DNA of 7,625 nt from an uncultured beta proteobacterium. Its GTDB lineage: Bacteria; Pseudomonadota; Gammaproteobacteria; Burkholderiales; Rhodocyclaceae. Both the position numbers and the translations under genes were made by a program. The notes beneath the pieces were generated by a model. It saw nothing but the letters and a program-made list of their open reading frames with translations. It was not told the origin of the DNA and did not search any database. The DNA is taken from contig CAJBIL010000363.1 in NCBI GenBank assembly GCA_903953145.1, forward strand, positions 1 through 7,625. The letters run 5' to 3'. Positions 1 through 5,767 of the stretch are shown here, piece after piece. How positions within the stretch are numbered: position 1 is the stretch's first letter; each line of letters starts with the position of its first letter.

Positions 1-443
1 AACTCATCTTCGTGCGCCTCAAGCATCAGTCGCTTGCCTTTGAGGTCATGAATCGAGTTGATCCCCGACGCCGAGCGTCCGAGCAGAATAAGCGGTGAGT
101 GCTGGAAGATGACCGCCAGTACGACAACCGGCTGGCCTTTTTGCCGCGCAAGTACCAGCGCGCTGGTGCCAACCCCGTATTCAGCCCGCCCGGCGGTAAC
201 TTCAGCGGTTACGTCGGTATCCGGCCTGGCTTCGACGAGACGAACATCAAGGCCGGCATCGCGATAAAAGCCTTTCTCCTGCGCTGCGTAGTAGCCGGCA
301 AACTGGAACTGATGCAGCCATTTGAGTTGCAGCGTCACCGATTCGAGCGCCAGCGCCCCCGGCGAAAAAACGCAGAGCAACGCAATGCCAGCGCCGAGCA
401 GGTGCCAGCGGATGCTTTCAGCGGTTTTCGGGAAGAAATGCAT
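1..443 (-). CDS. NMT1/THI5-like periplasmic substrate-binding domain protein (partial, 3' end outside window)
   Basis: The first 147 codons are visible; the rest lies beyond the left edge. Residues 1-32 read as a Sec signal peptide: an n-region with K6 and R12, a hydrophobic stretch at about 15-29, and an ALA cleavage site before Leu33. The mature part begins with the pattern typical of the NMT1/THI5 (SsuA/ThiY-like) fold: LQLKWLHQFQFAGYYAA at about 38-54, then KGFYRDAGLDV, then a VTAGRAEYGVG segment and a DLKGKRL segment at about 133-139. Such domains bind small organic ligands in the periplasm. They occur either as ABC-transporter binding proteins or as the sensor half of membrane histidine kinases and GGDEF proteins; the visible part cannot decide between these. 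I chose the ATG at 443 because it places the signal peptide at the N-terminus. The frame stays open upstream, with alternatives at GTG 548 (behind AGGAGGT) and ATG 578. No good ribosome-binding site precedes 443. Confidence 0.82.
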   Translation of the reverse strand, partial: MHFFPKTAESIRWHLLGAGIALLCVFSPGALALESVTLQLKWLHQFQFAGYYAAQEKGFYRDAGLDVRLVEARPDTDVTAEVTAGRAEYGVGTSALVLARQKGQPVVVLAVIFQHSPLILLGRSASGINSIHDLKGKRLMLEAHEDE

Positions 444-453
444 GCTTGGCGAG

Positions 454-485
454 TTTGTGGATTCGTCGGTTCGTGGGTTCGCGAG
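454..485. repeat. Four imperfect tandem 8-mers
   Basis: On the plus strand the units are TTTGTGGA, TTCGTCGG, TTCGTGGG and TTCGCGAG, directly abutting. Read on the minus strand they lie about 11 to 42 nt upstream of the ATG at 443, so they would be in the mRNA leader, or would encode part of the N-terminus if translation starts further upstream. With only four degenerate copies this could be chance or a small slippage product. Confidence 0.4.
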
Positions 486-558
486 GTTAAACTCGGGCTC
501 AAAATAATAGCATAGGCTTATGGGATACTGATCCATCGGTAGTCGCACGATTTTAGCC

Positions 559-565
559 ACCTCCT
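559..565 (-). promoter_or_regulatory. Perfect Shine-Dalgarno sequence AGGAGGT with a possible GTG start at 548
   Basis: On the minus strand AGGAGGT is followed after 10 nt by GTG (548-546). That GTG is in frame with the substrate-binding protein 35 codons upstream of the ATG at 443. If used, it would put about 35 extra residues in front of the signal peptide, which would be odd for a secreted protein. It may be an unused match, or the start of a short leader. The spacing is at the long end of what works. Confidence 0.3.
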
Positions 566-628
566 CTGGAAGGCGCATGGATAGGCGTTCTACCTCATCG
601 ATGCCGGAAGACCCGCGCCAATCAACAG

Positions 629-651
629 TCTACAGCCATATACTCTGTAGA
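629..651. promoter_or_regulatory. Dyad TCTACAG-N9-CTGTAGA, possible operator
   Basis: Two perfect 7-bp inverted arms (629-635 and 645-651) are separated by 9 bp that include TATACT (639-644), a 5/6 match to the sigma-70 -10 box in the plus direction. A dimeric regulator bound here would cover that hexamer. It lies about 120 bp upstream of the hydrolase start codon and about 185 bp upstream of the minus-strand gene start at 443. No convincing -35 box sits 16-18 bp upstream of the TATACT. Which regulator would bind is unknown. Confidence 0.35.
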
Positions 652-757
652 TGACCATCCGGCGCGCCTTGCAGGGCAGTTCCTTGTTTTGGCGGGGCTG
701 CCGTCAGGGCTGGCGCGATGATGTTAGACTGCTTTAACCCGATTCCCCTGAATTGCC

Positions 758-761
758 GGAG
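758..761 (+). promoter_or_regulatory. Ribosome-binding site GGAG of the hydrolase gene
   Basis: GGAG ends 7 nt before the ATG at 769. It decides the start against the longer in-frame option at 718, which has no comparable motif at a suitable distance. Confidence 0.6.
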
Positions 762-768
762 TGCCAAT

Positions 769-1710
769 ATGAGTCTCTTTGCCAGATTGTCCCGCTGGTT
801 TGCCGCTGAAGCTGCTGCGGCTTTTACCGAGCGCGAGGTGCGTTGCATCTCGCCCAGTGGCTTGCATCGCATGGCGTATACCGAGTGGGGCGAGCGCGAT
901 AATCCGAACGTGCTGGTTTGCGTGCATGGTTTGACGCGTAACGGGCGGGATTTTGACGATCTGGCGCGGGCGATGGCGGCTGACTATCGCGTGATTTGCC
1001 CCGACGTGGTCGGGCGCGGACGTAGCGACTGGCTGCGTGACCCGGCGGGCTATGGTTTCCCGCAGTACGTGGCTGACATGATGACGCTGCTGGCCCGGCT
1101 TGATGTTGAGTCGGTACATTGGTTCGGCACGTCGATGGGCGGTTTGATCGGCATGTTCATCGCCAGTCAGGAGGATGCGCCAGTCTCGCGCCTGGTACTC
1201 AACGATGTTGGCCCGGTGATCACCGCCGGGTCGCTCAAGCGTATTGGCGAGTACGTCGGGCGCGCACCGAAGTTTGATACCTTTGACGATGCCGAGAAGT
1301 ACATCCGGCTGGTTGCTGCGCCGTTTGGCAACCTCACCGACGCGCAATGGCGGCACCTCACCGAGTTCAGCTTGCGCCAGGCCGGCAACGGGCAACTGGA
1401 GATGCGCTACGACCCGGGGATTGGCGAGCCTTTCCGGCAGGCGCTGATCTTTCAGGATGTCAATCTGTGGCCGATTTACGACCGCATTCACTGTCCGACG
1501 CTGGTTGTGCGCGGCGCCGACTCCGATCTGCTGGCGCCAGAAACCTTGCAGGCAATGGCCGCCCGTGGCCCCCGGCCGCAAACCGTCGAGATCGCCAACG
1601 TTGGCCATGCCCCGATGTTTATGGACGCTACCCAGATTGCGATTGTGCGTGAGTTTTTGCTGGCAGGCGGGCCGGTGGCCGGGTCTGTGGATTTTGCCGG
1701 TAGAAGATGA
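769..1710 (+). CDS. Alpha/beta hydrolase fold protein
   Basis: This is a 313-residue serine hydrolase with the usual parts in order. The oxyanion-hole segment VCVHGLTRNG (50-59) is followed by the PDVVGRGRSDW loop (78-88), the nucleophile elbow GTSMGG with Ser122, a lid region at about 150-235, the acid segment RGADSDLL with Asp253 as likely catalytic acid, and His280 in NVGHAPMFM. There is no signal peptide or membrane segment, so it is probably cytosolic. The family includes esterases, lactonases and C-C bond hydrolases, and the sequence does not reveal the substrate. The start at 769 is favoured over the in-frame ATG at 718 because GGAG (758-761) lies 7 nt before it and the extra 17 residues look non-coding. 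The last 27 or so codons overlap the 3' end of mtfA on the other strand. It appears to be a single-gene transcription unit. Confidence 0.9.
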   Translation: MSLFARLSRWFAAEAAAAFTEREVRCISPSGLHRMAYTEWGERDNPNVLVCVHGLTRNGRDFDDLARAMAADYRVICPDVVGRGRSDWLRDPAGYGFPQYVADMMTLLARLDVESVHWFGTSMGGLIGMFIASQEDAPVSRLVLNDVGPVITAGSLKRIGEYVGRAPKFDTFDDAEKYIRLVAAPFGNLTDAQWRHLTEFSLRQAGNGQLEMRYDPGIGEPFRQALIFQDVNLWPIYDRIHCPTLVVRGADSDLLAPETLQAMAARGPRPQTVEIANVGHAPMFMDATQIAIVREFLLAGGPVAGSVDFAGRR

Positions 1711-2440
1711 CGAACAGCGCATAGAGCGCAGGGTATTCGTCGAGCAGAATCTGCGGCGTTTCGAAGAAGGCTTCGCTCATCACGGCGAAAAACTCGCCCG
1801 GGTTCTCAGCCGCGTAGGGGTCGAACAGCGTCGTTTGGTTCAAGGCATCGGCTTCATCAAGCCGCGTGCAAAAATCATCGTAAGCCGCGAGTAGCGTGCT
1901 TTCCCAGCCCGCCCGCGAAATTGTGGCGGGGAGCGGTGGCGTGCCGTCGGCGCCGCCGCTGAGCATGTCGAGTTTGTGCGCAAATTCGTGGATTACGACG
2001 TTGTAGCCCGAGCCGGCCATCTGCACGTCCTGCCAGGAGATGAGCAGCGGCCCGCCTTCCCAGGCCTCGCCGGCAGCCACGTCGTCGTATTCATGGACAA
2101 CGCCGAATTCATCTTCAACGCGGCGCGGAATTACAAACTCGTCGGGATAAACCACGATGCCAACCCAGCCGCGATAGTAGTGCAGCCCGAGATTGAGAAT
2201 CGGCAGGCAGCCCTGGGCGGCGATCGAAACGCTCATGCTGTCGGTGAGTTCAAGCCCGCCGGCGGTGGTGAATTCCTTTTCCGCGAGGAAGGCTTCGGTC
2301 AACTGGCGCAGCCGGCGCAATTCTTCCTCGTCCAAGCCAGCGAGAAACGGTAATCCGGCAACTGTTGCGTGCCACAGGGCGTCGGGCAATGCTGTCGCGC
2401 CTTGTTCGCCGCGCAGCCAGTTGAACAGTTTGCCCAGCAC
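1628..2440 (-). CDS. mtfA: MtfA family zinc metallopeptidase (Mlc titration factor A)
   Basis: The 270-residue length is close to the E. coli MtfA length of about 265. The zinc site HEFAHKLDML is at 151-160. Glu216 in AENPGEFFAVMSEAFFE matches the position of the third zinc ligand in the E. coli protein. The family-typical end FYRQNPQTR is present at about 246-254, followed by a short proline-rich tail. In E. coli MtfA binds and inactivates Mlc, the repressor of glucose PTS genes, and has weak aminopeptidase activity; it is cytosolic. Whether this organism has an Mlc target cannot be seen here. The start is a GTG with AAGGA almost touching it, so the true start is slightly uncertain. The upstream transporter gene stops 4 bp before the GTG, so translational coupling in one operon is likely. 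The 3' end overlaps the convergent hydrolase gene by 83 bp. Confidence 0.92.
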   Translation of the reverse strand: MLGKLFNWLRGEQGATALPDALWHATVAGLPFLAGLDEEELRRLRQLTEAFLAEKEFTTAGGLELTDSMSVSIAAQGCLPILNLGLHYYRGWVGIVVYPDEFVIPRRVEDEFGVVHEYDDVAAGEAWEGGPLLISWQDVQMAGSGYNVVIHEFAHKLDMLSGGADGTPPLPATISRAGWESTLLAAYDDFCTRLDEADALNQTTLFDPYAAENPGEFFAVMSEAFFETPQILLDEYPALYALFVIFYRQNPQTRPPARLPAKTHAQSQSG

Positions 2441-2444
2441 TTCC

Positions 2445-3359
2445 TTATTTGCCTTTGAGTTTCGACAGGGGCGCCGTGGTCAGATAGATGCCGGCAAAAA
2501 TCAGCGCGATGCCGGCATAGTGATAGGCGTGCGGTATCTCGTTGAGAAAGATCGCCGAGAGTACCGTGCCGAAAACCGGCATCAGATGAATAAACAGGCT
2601 GGCTTTGCTGGCGCCAACTTCAGCCACCGCGCGGTTATAGAAAATGTAGCCAAGAAAACCGGGGAAAACGCCCGTGTAGGCGATCCCGGCCAGCGAGCCG
2701 GTATTCAGGTGAATGCTTTTTCCCTGCGCGATTTCCCAGGCGTAAGCGGGCGCCAGCGCAAGCAGGCCGACCACCGTGAACGCCGCCAGCATCAGCATCG
2801 GATGAACCCCGGCCGGCCGCCATTGCAGGCCGATGGTGTACAGCGCCCAAGTGAGCACAGCAGCCAGCATCCAGAGATCGCCAACATTCAACGAAAGCCC
2901 GGCGAGCGTATCGAGGCTGCCACGGCTGACGATGGTGGCAACGCCGACAAAAGAAAACAGGACGCCGAGCCACTCGATTCCGTGCAGATGCTTTTTCAGG
3001 AACGCCCAGGACAGTGCGATGGTGGCAATCGGGATGAACGAGTTGAGTAGCACCGCGTTGGTTGCCGCTGTGTATTGCAGGGCGATGTAGGCCAGCGTGT
3101 TGTAACAGCCGACGCCGAGCAGGCCGAGGATGACAACTTGTTTCCAGCCGCGCTTCAACTGTGGCCACTGCGTGCGTAGATGCGGCAGGGCGAGCGGCAG
3201 CGTGAGCGCCAGCGCAATCGCCCAGCGCCAGAAGGCAAGTGAGAGCGGCGGTACGTCGTCGCGAATGGCGCGTCCGATCACCATGTTGCCCGACCAGAAC
3301 AGCGTGGTCAGCGTCAGCAATAGATAGGGGTGATGAAAGCGGGAAAGCAGGGAGCGCAT
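2445..3359 (-). CDS. EamA/DMT family small-molecule exporter
   Basis: This 304-residue integral membrane protein has about ten predicted helices, at roughly 12-30, 41-59, 74-93, 100-120, 129-146, 160-178, 188-206, 221-240, 251-271 and 279-296. They form two tandem EamA repeats. Family signatures include LFWSGNMVIGR in helix 1, a conserved FWRW segment at 43-46, LLNSFIPI at 104-111, and GYIFYNRAVAEVGASKAS at 237-254 followed by the LMPVFGTVLSAIFLNE segment. Transporters of the drug/metabolite superfamily usually export amino acids, nucleosides or related metabolites across the inner membrane, but the substrate cannot be predicted. The ATG at 3359 fits the normal N-terminus of the family; the ribosome-binding site is weak. 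It is the first gene of a two-gene unit with mtfA and is transcribed divergently from relA. Confidence 0.92.
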   Translation of the reverse strand: MRSLLSRFHHPYLLLTLTTLFWSGNMVIGRAIRDDVPPLSLAFWRWAIALALTLPLALPHLRTQWPQLKRGWKQVVILGLLGVGCYNTLAYIALQYTAATNAVLLNSFIPIATIALSWAFLKKHLHGIEWLGVLFSFVGVATIVSRGSLDTLAGLSLNVGDLWMLAAVLTWALYTIGLQWRPAGVHPMLMLAAFTVVGLLALAPAYAWEIAQGKSIHLNTGSLAGIAYTGVFPGFLGYIFYNRAVAEVGASKASLFIHLMPVFGTVLSAIFLNEIPHAYHYAGIALIFAGIYLTTAPLSKLKGK

Positions 3360-3394
3360 GTGCTAAATGTTCGCAATAGTCAGGAAAGCAAAGC

Positions 3395-3405
3395 GGCATT
3401 ATGCC
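3395..3405. promoter_or_regulatory. Palindrome GGCAT-T-ATGCC in the eamA-relA divergent promoter region
   Basis: A perfect 11-bp palindrome with a single central base lies midway between the two divergent start codons. It occupies the place where a -35 box for the relA TATAAT would be expected. On the minus strand it overlaps CATAAT (3403-3398), a 5/6 match to a -10 box that could serve eamA. A wider GTCAGG/CCTGAC pair (3379-3384 and 3404-3409) overlaps it. It could be the site of a regulator acting on both genes, but an 11-bp palindrome can occur by chance. Confidence 0.35.
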
Positions 3406-3423
3406 TGACGTGCAGTGCCGGCT

Positions 3424-3429
3424 TATAAT
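3424..3429 (+). promoter_or_regulatory. Perfect TATAAT -10 hexamer directly before relA
   Basis: TATAAT ends 6 bp before the ATG at 3436, so transcription from it would begin at or next to that ATG. No recognisable -35 box lies 16-18 bp upstream. Short inverted arms TGCCG (3416-3420) and CGGCA (3432-3436) flank the hexamer. There is no Shine-Dalgarno sequence before the ATG, which fits either a leaderless transcript or a chance match. Confidence 0.5.
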
Positions 3430-3435
3430 TACGGC

Positions 3436-5667
3436 ATGGTTTCAGTCGTCCATTCGGTCGCCGCTCAGAGCGATCTCGAACATTCCCTGCAAACGCTTTG
3501 CGATGGTCTCTCTGCTGAAGAGGCCGTGAAGATGCGTGCGGCGATGGATTTCGCACAAAGCGTGTATGGCACGCACAAGCTCGGCAGTGGCGAAGGTGTC
3601 TGGCGCCACGCGCTGGGGATGGCGCTGATTCTAGTCGGGCTGAAACTTGATGGCGATTCGCGGCTCGCCGCGCTGCTGTTTGCCGTGCCCACCTACGACG
3701 AGCTGGGCATTATCCACATCGAAGAGCGTTTTGGCCAAGCCGCCGCGCAACTGGTTAACGGTATTTCAAGGCTCAATCGCCTGCGTCCGATTACGCGCGG
3801 CTTTGTTGCACACTCGGTAGAAAGCGGCGAAGACAACCCGCAGGAAATGAAGGCGCAGATCGAAGTGCTGCGCAAGATGCTGCTGGCGATGGTCGAGGAT
3901 ATTCGCGTTGTGCTGCTGCGCCTCGCGTCGCGCACGCAAACCCTGCGCTACTACGCGGCCGAGCCGGATGAGCTACGCACGCAGGTGGCGCGCGAGACGC
4001 TGGAACTCTATTCGCCGCTCGCCAACCGGCTTGGTGTCTGGGAGTTGAAATGGGAGCTTGAAGATCTCTCGTTCCGCTTCCTGCATCCCGATATTTACAA
4101 GAAAATTGCCAGCCAGCTCGATGAAAAACGCACCGAGCGCGAGCAGTTCATTGCCGATGCGATCGTTCGCCTGAAAAGCGAGCTGGCGACGGTCGGCATT
4201 CATGATGCAGCGGTGTATGGCCGGCCGAAACACATCTACAGCATCTGGAACAAGATGCGCAAAAAAGGCGTCGAATTTGACGAAGTCTATGATGTACGCG
4301 CTTTGCGCGTTATCGTCGGTGAGGTGAAGGACTGCTATACGGCGCTCGGTATCGTGCATAACATCTGGTCGCCGATTCCCAAGGAGTTCGACGATTACAT
4401 CTCGAATCCGAAGGGTAATAACTACCGCTCGCTGCATACTGCGGTGCGCTGCCCGGACGGGCGCTCGCTCGAAGTGCAGATTCGCACCCATGAGATGCAC
4501 CAGCATTCCGAGCTTGGCGTCGCTGCCCACTGGCGCTACAAGGAAGGCAACAAGGCCGCGTCGGATGACAACTACGACGAGAAAATCGCCTGGCTGCGCC
4601 AACTGCTGACGTGGAAAGATGAAGTCGCCGATTCGTCGGACTGGGTCAAGCACTACAAGGAAGCGGCGCTTGACGAGACGATCTACATCATGACGCCGCA
4701 GGGCCGCGTGGTTGATCTGCCGCGTGGTTCAACGCCGGTGGACTTTGCTTACCGCGTGCATACCGATCTCGGCCACCGCTGCCGTGGCGCCAAGGTTGAC
4801 GGCGCGCTGGTAACGCTCAACACGCAGCTGGAAACCGGGCAGCGCGTTGAAATCGTCGTCGCCAAGCAGGGTGGTCCATCGCGTGACTGGCTGAACAACG
4901 CGCTCGGTTATCTGTTTACCCATCGGGCGCGAGCCAAGGCGCGGCAATGGTTCTCCAGCCTGGCGCTGGAAGAAACGCTGGCCGAAGGGCGCGCCATCGT
5001 TGTGCGTGAGTTGCAGCGCATGGGGCAGAACAGCACCAATCTGGATGATCTGGCGAGCCGCATGGGTTTTGCCAAGAGCGACGATCTGTTTATCGCTATC
5101 GCCCGTGCCGAGTTGAACACCCGCCAGTTGCAGGTTGCCGTGCGTGGCAGTGAGATGCCGGTCGAGGAGCGCGGTGCACAGGAGCTGCCGCAGCGCAAGC
5201 ACAAAGCGAGTGATGCGGCCGAAAAAGGCATTCTCATTGTCGGCGTCGATAAGCTGCTGACCCAGCTTGCCGGCTGTTGCAAACCGGCGCCGCCTGATCC
5301 GATTCTCGGCTTCGTCACACGCGGTAAGGGCGTTTCGATTCACCGTGCCGATTGCAGTAATTTCGCCAACATGGAAGCCATGCATCCGGAGCGCGTGATT
5401 GAGACGGAGTGGGGCGGCCAGACCGATAGTCATAGTGTCTTCGCCGTCGATATCGTGGTCGACGCCCACGATCGTCAGGGCCTGCTGCGCGACATCTCCG
5501 AAGTCTTCACCCGCGAAAAAATCAACGTGATCGCGGTCAATACGCAGTCAAAGCAAGGCGTTGCCCTGATGGGCTTTACCGCCGAAATCAGCAATGTGCA
5601 GCAACTCAAACGCACCCTTGCGCTGATCCACGAAGTGCCCGGCGTTGTTGGTGCCCGGCGGGCTTAA
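3436..5667 (+). CDS. relA: GTP pyrophosphokinase, (p)ppGpp synthetase RelA
   Basis: RelA transfers pyrophosphate from ATP to GTP or GDP to make (p)ppGpp on stalled ribosomes carrying uncharged tRNA. With the start at 3436 it has 743 residues, against 744 in E. coli. The N-terminal domain is a degenerate HD hydrolase: the metal motif HDxxED is replaced by FAVPTY at 82-87, so no (p)ppGpp hydrolysis is expected. The synthetase domain has GRPKHIYSIWNKM (262-274), Asp286 in VYDVRALR, the EFDDYISNPKGNNYRSLHT segment and Glu346 in EVQIRT, then HWRYKEG. The TGS domain spans about 413-475. The zinc-finger domain has Cys614, Cys615, His636 and Cys640, two positions offset from the E. coli ligands. The ACT domain fills about 668-741. 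The upstream in-frame GTG at 3415 would place the TATAAT inside the gene and is less likely. All domains look intact. Confidence 0.96.
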   Translation: MVSVVHSVAAQSDLEHSLQTLCDGLSAEEAVKMRAAMDFAQSVYGTHKLGSGEGVWRHALGMALILVGLKLDGDSRLAALLFAVPTYDELGIIHIEERFGQAAAQLVNGISRLNRLRPITRGFVAHSVESGEDNPQEMKAQIEVLRKMLLAMVEDIRVVLLRLASRTQTLRYYAAEPDELRTQVARETLELYSPLANRLGVWELKWELEDLSFRFLHPDIYKKIASQLDEKRTEREQFIADAIVRLKSELATVGIHDAAVYGRPKHIYSIWNKMRKKGVEFDEVYDVRALRVIVGEVKDCYTALGIVHNIWSPIPKEFDDYISNPKGNNYRSLHTAVRCPDGRSLEVQIRTHEMHQHSELGVAAHWRYKEGNKAASDDNYDEKIAWLRQLLTWKDEVADSSDWVKHYKEAALDETIYIMTPQGRVVDLPRGSTPVDFAYRVHTDLGHRCRGAKVDGALVTLNTQLETGQRVEIVVAKQGGPSRDWLNNALGYLFTHRARAKARQWFSSLALEETLAEGRAIVVRELQRMGQNSTNLDDLASRMGFAKSDDLFIAIARAELNTRQLQVAVRGSEMPVEERGAQELPQRKHKASDAAEKGILIVGVDKLLTQLAGCCKPAPPDPILGFVTRGKGVSIHRADCSNFANMEAMHPERVIETEWGGQTDSHSVFAVDIVVDAHDRQGLLRDISEVFTREKINVIAVNTQSKQGVALMGFTAEISNVQQLKRTLALIHEVPGVVGARRA

Positions 5668-5737
5668 GTAACCGCCAATTGCGCGGGGCCAAGCGGTCAT
5701 AAAAGCAAAGAAGAGGCTGCGGCAGGGTAAGAACTGC

Positions 5738-5767
5738 TTTTTCTAACGTATTTTTTCGTCAGAAAAA
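5738..5767. terminator. AT-rich hairpin with T-runs between convergent relA and M1 peptidase genes
   Basis: Arms of 11 bp (5738-5748 and 5757-5767) pair except for one mismatch, around an 8-nt loop containing TTTTTT. The structure contains the stop codon of the minus-strand gene. Just upstream, GGCAG (5720-5724) and CTGCT (5734-5738) could form a weak five-pair stem leading into the TTTTT run in the plus direction. Neither is a classical GC-rich intrinsic terminator, but both lie where convergent transcription must end. A further ACCGC/GCGGT pair (5671-5675 and 5693-5697) lacks a T-run. Confidence 0.35.

Larger units (their letters stand above)
444..768. other. Divergent intergenic region between the binding-protein gene and the hydrolase gene
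   Basis: This 325-bp gap between two outward-reading genes holds no convincing gene. Going rightward it contains four imperfect 8-mer repeats, an in-frame upstream extension of the minus-strand gene with an AGGAGGT motif, a 7-bp dyad around a TATACT hexamer nested inside a weaker GCCGGA/TCCGGC pair (603-608 and 658-663), and the hydrolase ribosome-binding site GGAG at 758-761. The hydrolase frame could be extended to an ATG at 718, but those 17 codons look unlike the family and the GGAG favours 769. I could not assign a clear sigma-70 promoter with both boxes for either gene. Confidence 0.6.

Noticed and set aside
99..515. 138-codon open frame on the plus strand near the left edge
   Set aside because: It is opposite the substrate-binding protein, whose translation has a signal peptide and clear NMT1/THI5 motifs.
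630..872. 80-codon open frame on the minus strand upstream of the hydrolase start
   Set aside because: It overlaps the hydrolase N-terminus and has no supporting motif; it is likely chance.
724..1722. 332-codon open frame on the minus strand, antisense to the hydrolase gene
   Set aside because: It lies opposite a gene with complete catalytic motifs. Its translation is rich in Arg, His and Gln without recognisable domain features, as expected for the antisense of GC-rich coding sequence.
2193..3050. 285-codon open frame on the plus strand across mtfA and the transporter gene
   Set aside because: It spans the antisense of two well-supported genes, and its low-complexity, Arg/Gln-rich translation resembles no protein family.
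4729..5469. 246-codon open frame on the minus strand inside relA
   Set aside because: It is a shadow of the RelA TGS, helical and zinc-finger regions, with no ribosome-binding site or domain signature.
5671..5697. ACCGC/GCGGT inverted repeat after the relA stop as a terminator
   Set aside because: The arms are 5 bp with a 17-nt loop and no following T-run.
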